Of a DNA stretch of 32,669 nucleotides, positions 31,747 through 32,669 are shown piece by piece (within the stretch, counting starts at the first letter, position 1; every line of letters starts with the position of its first letter). This stretch comes from JAKEGK01 sp036507695. Its GTDB lineage: Bacteria > Pseudomonadota > Gammaproteobacteria > SZUA-152. A program made the translations under genes and the position numbers. The DNA is taken from the NCBI GenBank assembly GCA_036507695.1, contig DATCIR010000284.1, positions 1 through 32,669 of the forward strand. Reading direction: 5' to 3'. The notes beneath the pieces were generated by a model, which saw nothing but the letters and a program-made list of their open reading frames with translations, searched no databases and was not told where the DNA came from.

Positions 31747-32580
31747 ATGCGAACATTAATCTTCTGCGGCAATTTTCTATTTCCAATGTTACTGTGTTTA
31801 GAGGTATATGCTCAGTCGAATACATTTAGTATTTCGCCAGGTATTAGATTTTTCGATTACGCGGAGTACGGAGACGACGGATCGTTCTTAGATGGTGAAA
31901 AAGGTCCAGTGCCAGGTATAGGGGGAGTTATCGAGCATCGTACCTCAAACAATGCAGTGCTGTCGGTCTTTGGTGATATTTTTTTGGGTAAGGTAAATTA
32001 TGACGGTCACCTGCAGTCAGGGTTGCCATTGAGCGCTGAAACAGATCAATTATTTTATTCCGTAGGTGTTGGTGTCCAGACACCGGGCATGTTAATAAAT
32101 AAACCACTATTCGATAAAAGGATTGCGGGCTTTACCAATATTATCTATCAAGTGTGGGAGCGGGAAATTTTGCCGACACAAATTTCCTCCCGTTTATTTG
32201 AAATCTATAGTTGGTGGGAGTTATCTATTGGAGGCAAATATTTTGTCTTTGAAAAAGATGACCAAAACTTAGTTCTGTTTGGCCGAGCATTTTACATAAT
32301 TAACCCAACAATGCAAATTGATTTGGCCTCTTCTGGCTATGGCAAGCCAGTGCTTGATTTGGGTGAAAAGACCGGTGGAGAAGTGGGGTTCGAATGGTTG
32401 ACTTTGAGTTCACCTAACCACTGGTTAGGTTTGACGGGCGCATATAAGTTTTGGGGATTTGGCAGAAGCGACGATCAAGTTGTTTTTAGAAATGATAATA
32501 CTACTTCTATCGTAATCCATGAGCCACGAAGTGAAACCAATAACTTTAACCTTCAGGCAGTAATTAAAATCAATTTTTAA
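31747..32580 (+). CDS. Predicted outer-membrane beta-barrel protein of unknown function
   Basis: The 277-residue protein begins at ATG 31747 with a signal peptide (hydrophobic LIFCGNFLFPMLLCL, cut after VYA-Q near 24). A reading from 31606 would add 47 residues without signal-like character and overlap the terminator, so it is rejected. The mature part alternates polar and hydrophobic residues (SISPGIRFFDYAEYGDDGSF, YSVGVGVQTPG, WELSIGGKYFVF, WLGLTGAYKFWGFG) and ends in VIKINF, whose C-terminal Phe fits the BamA recognition signal. This suggests a barrel of about 8-12 strands. No specific family is recognised. It shares the AT-rich composition of the lipoprotein gene before it, and the two may be a recent acquisition. 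Confidence 0.75.
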   Translation: MRTLIFCGNFLFPMLLCLEVYAQSNTFSISPGIRFFDYAEYGDDGSFLDGEKGPVPGIGGVIEHRTSNNAVLSVFGDIFLGKVNYDGHLQSGLPLSAETDQLFYSVGVGVQTPGMLINKPLFDKRIAGFTNIIYQVWEREILPTQISSRLFEIYSWWELSIGGKYFVFEKDDQNLVLFGRAFYIINPTMQIDLASSGYGKPVLDLGEKTGGEVGFEWLTLSSPNHWLGLTGAYKFWGFGRSDDQVVFRNDNTTSIVIHEPRSETNNFNLQAVIKINF

Positions 32581-32590
32581 TGTAACTACT

Positions 32591-32669
32591 CACCCGTGGG
32601 CGGCGCCGGTGTCTCCTCCCGGGGGACGCCACAAGTACGTCCCTGTAGGCTCGACTGCGGCCATCCCTG
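32591..32669. repeat. Start of a probable structured intergenic repeat, cut by window end
   Basis: Directly after the barrel gene the sequence becomes GC-rich. GGGACG (32623-32628) pairs with CGTCCC (32638-32643), and the stretch CCTGTAGGCTCGACTGCGG, then CCATCCCTG, resembles a repeat I have seen scattered between genes in marine gammaproteobacteria (recollection, not checked). The element runs off the window, so neither its boundary nor its partner arm can be seen. Confidence 0.4.

Overview
The window is chromosomal DNA of a gammaproteobacterium. Evidence is the housekeeping gene content and a gene order I recognise from Pseudomonas: tonB-yqgE-ruvX-pyrR-pyrB-pyrC' beside pilU/pilT, yggS-proC-yggT and a DUF4426 gene; pyrE beside an exonuclease III/Crc-type gene; argB-algC-dut; and a pair of M16 peptidases divergent from ftsY-ftsE-ftsX-rpoH. 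It is not Pseudomonas itself. It carries a PyrK-type flavoprotein, an ApbE/NusG-II/Gx cassette, a dynamin-like GTPase where metX-metW would be expected, and CIRCE elements, the operators of HrcA, a repressor that E. coli lacks. I cannot name the genus from sequence alone.

Layout. 1-1790: 5'-truncated apbE, a NusG domain II protein and a Gx-type membrane protein, probably a flavin/redox cassette. 1787-8114: tonB, yqgE, ruvX, pyrR, pyrB, a non-catalytic dihydroorotase homologue (pyrC'), a pyrK-like gene and a small frameshifted gene, with several 4-base start/stop overlaps. 8150-10575 (minus): pilU and pilT. 10828-13407: yggS, proC, yggT, yggU. 13613-17557: dynamin-like GTPase, a 340-base spacer dense in inverted repeats, a secreted DUF4426 protein and an orphan PhnD-like periplasmic protein. 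17783-19458: xthA (minus) divergent from pyrE (plus). 19590-26216 (minus): a TauE/SafE permease, argB, algC, dut and two M16 peptidases, one with and one without the zinc motif. 26514-30349: ftsY, ftsE, ftsX, rpoH. 30350-32580: a visibly AT-richer stretch with a lipoprotein and an outer-membrane protein of unknown function. The last ~80 bases look like the start of a structured repeat.

How the genes fit together. Pyrimidine synthesis is split between the pyrR-pyrB-pyrC'-pyrK block and a separate pyrE. PyrC' has lost three of its metal ligands, so it is probably a structural partner of PyrB, and a true dihydroorotase must be encoded elsewhere. pilT/pilU power type IV pilus retraction. FtsY, FtsE and FtsX link membrane protein targeting with division, and rpoH follows.

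The strongest regulatory observation is upstream of rpoH: an exact CIRCE operator (TTAGCACTC-N9-GAGTGCTAA) followed by a second, degenerate copy. This predicts that HrcA represses the gene for the heat-shock sigma factor, connecting the negative and positive heat-shock circuits. I saw no tRNA, rRNA, CRISPR array, transposase, prophage or recognisable defence or biosynthetic system.
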